Source of the DNA: Streptomyces bauhiniae | GTDB lineage: Bacteria; Actinomycetota; Actinomycetes; Streptomycetales; Streptomycetaceae | NCBI RefSeq assembly: GCF_004784475.1 | Contig: NZ_SRRT01000005.1 | Span: forward strand, 248,001 to 312,000 | Length of the DNA stretch: 64,000 nucleotides | Direction: 5' to 3' | Part shown: positions 61,608 through 64,000 of the stretch, piece after piece | How the letters are laid out: every line of letters starts with the position of its first letter | Position numbering within the stretch: position 1 is the first letter of the stretch | Notes under the pieces: model-generated | What the model saw: only the letters and a program-made list of their open reading frames with translations | Told to the model about the DNA's origin: nothing | The model's database searches: none | Made by a program: the position numbers and the translations under genes

Positions 61608-62390
61608 TCATGCGGCGAGCCCGACGTCCGCGGGCGTGCGGGATTTGTAGAAGCTGCCGTCGCGGAGCATGGCGAACGGGGTGCTGATGCATTGGCGGGC
61701 GAGGCGGAGGAGGGCCCGGGTGTGGGTCTTGCCGCGGGCTCGTTGCTTGTCGTAGCAGGTGCGGGAGGCGGTGTCGGCGTTCATGCAGGCGAAGGCGGAG
61801 TGGAACATGGCACATTTGAGCTGGCGGTTTCCGCCTCGGGGTGCGTGTTCGCCATGGATTGAGGTCCCGGACGATTTCGTGGTCGGTGCGAGGCCGGCGT
61901 AGGAGGCGAGGTGGGCGGCGGTGGGGAAGCTGGTGCCGTCGCCGACGGTGACCAGCAGGACGGCGGCGGTCCTGACGCCGACGCCGGGCATCGACGTCAG
62001 GGCCAGGGAAAGAGGGTGAGCCTCCAGCAGGGCGTTGATCTGGGCTTCCATCGCCCGGCGTTGGGTGTGGGAGGCGGCCAGGGAAGGGACGACGGCGTCG
62101 AGGGTGCCGGTGCCGGGGACGACGACGGTCTGTTCGTCGAGCGCGTCGAAGATGTCGTCGATCAGCCGGGTGGCCATGCGCGAGGCCTTGGGCAGGATCA
62201 GCTCGAGGAGTCTGCGGCCGGCCTTTCGCAGGGCGGCCGGGGAGCCGTAGCGCGCCGACCGCCAGGTCACGGCCTGGTGGTCCAGACGCGGACCCAGGAC
62301 GCGCTCCAGCGAGGGGTGGAACTGGGTGAGCAGGCCGCGTATCCGGTTGGAGGTCCCGGAGAGCGGCGTCCAGCGCTTCAGGGAGGGACC
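61608..62390 (-). mobile_element. IS110-family transposase, 5'-truncated
   Basis: About 260 residues of C-terminal transposase: RIRGLLTQFHPSLERVLGPR, the transposase_20-type motif LTSMPGVGVRTAAVLLVTVG, LASYAGLAPTTKSSGTSIHG and RGGNRQLKCAMFHSAFA. The N-terminal DEDD catalytic domain (about 150 residues) is absent; homology begins near 62370. It cannot transpose alone. It lies just inside the right copy of the direct repeat. Confidence 0.85.
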
Positions 62391-62547
62391 ATCCACGCGC
62401 GGGCGGGGAGCACACCCCGTGAACTGCGGCTTTACAGCGGCGGGGAACCAATTTTTAGCACTTTCGCCGAACTCGGCACTTTGTGATGAGGACCGCCGGA
62501 CCCGTCACTTTCGCCAGAACACCCATGCGCCCACATCGCACCGCCAA

Positions 62548-62993
62548 GATCACTCCAATGGCCCATACGGATCTTCCCAGCCGGCGGGTCAATTGTGCTG
62601 GATCGCCACACTCACCGCACGACCCACGCTCATCAGGGCCTATACAGATCGAGCGCAGCAGCGGACACATCGCGGTGCTTACGCTGACCTTGGCCTAAGC
62701 GACCGAGGCACGCGGAGTGAGGGCAAGCACCTGTCGCACTCCACGTGACCTTCGCGGCCGCAAGGCCGATACTTCCGACAGTAGTACTGCAATCCCGACG
62801 ACACAGACCACTCATCGACACCTGACGTCCCATCAAGGAAGTCAGCACGGAGTCAGCATCAGGACCGCCGGAGCCCGCCTCCGGCCGCCAAGGACCGTCA
62901 AGATCAAAACCCCTCTCATCCAGCCTGACCAGCAAGAACGCTGCTCAGAGGCCCGTCTGCTAGCCTCACCAGGAGACACCGATGAAGATGCTG
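62548..62993 (+). repeat. Right copy of the bracketing repeat; dhaK leader
   Basis: Aligns with 31959-32252 as described there. This copy is longer (an extra 150 or so bases at about 62803-62970) and runs into the ribosome site and first codons of dhaK. It is non-coding apart from those codons and presumably contains the dhaK promoter. 62391-62547 shows no gene. Confidence 0.7.
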
Positions 62994-63974
62994 ATCAACG
63001 TCCCCGAGACCGTGGTGGCCGATGCGCTGCGGGGGATGGCGGCCGCGTATCCGGATCTGAATGTGGACGTGGAGAACCGGGTGATCGTCCGGCGGGACGC
63101 GCCGGTGGCCGGGCAGGTGGGGCTGGTTTCGGGGGGCGGGTCGGGGCATGAGCCGCTGCATGGCGGGTTCGTCGGGCCCGGGATGCTGGCGGCGGCCTGT
63201 CCGGGTGAGGTGTTCACCTCGCCGGTGCCGGACCAGATGGCGCGGGCCGCGGCGGCCGTGGACAGCGGGGCCGGGGTGCTGTTCGTCGTGAAGAACTACA
63301 CCGGCGACGTGCTCAACTTCGACATGGCCGCCGAGCTGGCCGAGGACGAGGGCATCCAGGTCGGCAAGGTCCTGGTCAACGACGACGTCGCCGTCACCGA
63401 CAGCCTCTACACGGCGGGCCGGCGCGGCACCGGCGCGACGCTGTTCGTGGAGAAGATCGCGGGCGCTGCGGCGGCCGAGGGGCAGCCGTTGGAGCGGGTG
63501 GAGGCCATCGGCCGCCAGGTCAACGACAGCTCGCGCAGCTTCGGTGTGGCCCTGAGCGCCGTCACCACCCCGGCCAAGGGCTCCCCCACCTTCGATCTGC
63601 CGCCCGGCGAGCTGGAGTTGGGCATCGGCATCCACGGTGAGCCGGGCCGCGAGCGGCGCCCGATGATGACCTCCGGGGAGATCGCCGACTTCGCGGTGAA
63701 CGCCATCCTGGACGACATGACGCCGCGCGGCCCGGTGCTGGTCCTGGTCAACGGCATGGGCGCCACCCCGCTGCTGGAACTGTTCGGTTTCAACGCAGAG
63801 GTGCAGCGGGTGCTGGCGGAGCGTGGCGTGGCCGTCGCCCGCACGCTCGTCGGCAACTACGTCACCTCGCTCGACATGGCGGGCGCCTCCGTCACCCTGT
63901 GCCAGGTCGACGAGGAACTGCTGCGGCTGTGGGACGCGCCGGTGCGGACCCCGGCACTGCGCTGGGGGATGTGA
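62982..63974 (+). CDS. dhaK: Dihydroxyacetone kinase subunit DhaK
   Basis: 330 residues, full length. GGGSGHEPLHGGFVG (H56 region) binds dihydroxyacetone; H218 in LGIGIHGEPG is the residue that holds the substrate as a hemiaminal. DhaK works with DhaL and either ATP or the PTS protein DhaM to phosphorylate dihydroxyacetone; dhaL should follow just beyond the window. ATG after AGGAGA. A chromosomal metabolic gene, marking the end of the island. Confidence 0.93.
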   Translation: MKMLINVPETVVADALRGMAAAYPDLNVDVENRVIVRRDAPVAGQVGLVSGGGSGHEPLHGGFVGPGMLAAACPGEVFTSPVPDQMARAAAAVDSGAGVLFVVKNYTGDVLNFDMAAELAEDEGIQVGKVLVNDDVAVTDSLYTAGRRGTGATLFVEKIAGAAAAEGQPLERVEAIGRQVNDSSRSFGVALSAVTTPAKGSPTFDLPPGELELGIGIHGEPGRERRPMMTSGEIADFAVNAILDDMTPRGPVLVLVNGMGATPLLELFGFNAEVQRVLAERGVAVARTLVGNYVTSLDMAGASVTLCQVDEELLRLWDAPVRTPALRWGM

Positions 63975-64000
63975 TACGGCGGAGTCAGTGGTCAACATCC

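Overview
The window is high-GC actinobacterial DNA, almost certainly Streptomyces. Evidence: strong G/C bias at third codon positions, many GTG starts, 4-nt stop/start overlaps, SpoIIE-type phosphatases, a sortase LAxTG surface protein, a mycothiol-type nitroreductase homologue and many TetR/MarR divergons. No rRNA, tRNA or CRISPR array was seen.

Left part (1-32 kb) is mosaic chromosome. It holds a CHASE3 histidine kinase and a symporter/DUF485 pair. A catabolic-looking set at 6.6-16.1 kb (saccharopine-dehydrogenase-like enzyme, Baeyer-Villiger monooxygenase, hydrolase, GMC oxidoreductase, beta-lactamase-fold enzyme, amine-oxidase-like flavoprotein) is tied together by four copies of one operator that also covers the start codon of a TetR gene. 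Next come a sortase-anchored protein with a nuclease-like motif, two paralogous amidohydrolases under a MarR regulator, a GAF/SpoIIE phosphatase, a Tat-exported ferritin-like protein, and a likely copper locus (CopZ-like protein, ECF sigma factor, Met/His-rich membrane protein).

Right part (32.2-62.5 kb) looks like an island. It is bracketed by two diverged direct copies of one non-coding segment (31959-32252 and 62548-62993), each next to a transposase remnant; the right copy is the leader of dhaK. Inside, 36.8-60.9 kb is a biosynthetic gene cluster in three blocks. (1) A leftward, translationally coupled run (52097 to 36845): chorismate mutase, aminodeoxychorismate synthase and prephenate dehydrogenase (PapB/A/C, the route to p-aminophenylpyruvate), an AMP-forming ligase resembling ATP-dependent diazotases, an Rv2466c-like thiol nitroreductase, two MFS exporters, an O-acetylserine-sulfhydrylase-like PLP enzyme, and ATP-grasp ligases carrying four apparently complete modules plus two degenerate ones. 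(2) A rightward pair: an A-Ox-T-TE synthetase of the indigoidine synthetase type with the glutamine code DAWQFGLINK, and a small tautomerase. (3) A leftward CreE-like flavoenzyme and CreD-like lyase (aspartate to nitrosuccinate to nitrous acid) plus a HisC-type aminotransferase. Together these encode an arylamine, nitrous acid, a candidate diazotase, a nucleophilic glutamine heterocycle and peptide ligases. I infer an N-N-bonded (diazo, azo or hydrazone) peptide-like product; I do not recognise the whole combination as a known pathway.

The locus is visibly decaying, or the assembly has local faults. The CreD gene has a frameshift and an amber codon, the aminotransferase lacks its PLP-lysine region, and one ATP-grasp gene is reduced to its ends. 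Two scars (4.83 and 35.90 kb) fuse the 3' halves of divergent genes. Four in-frame TAG codons all lie inside the bracketed island.
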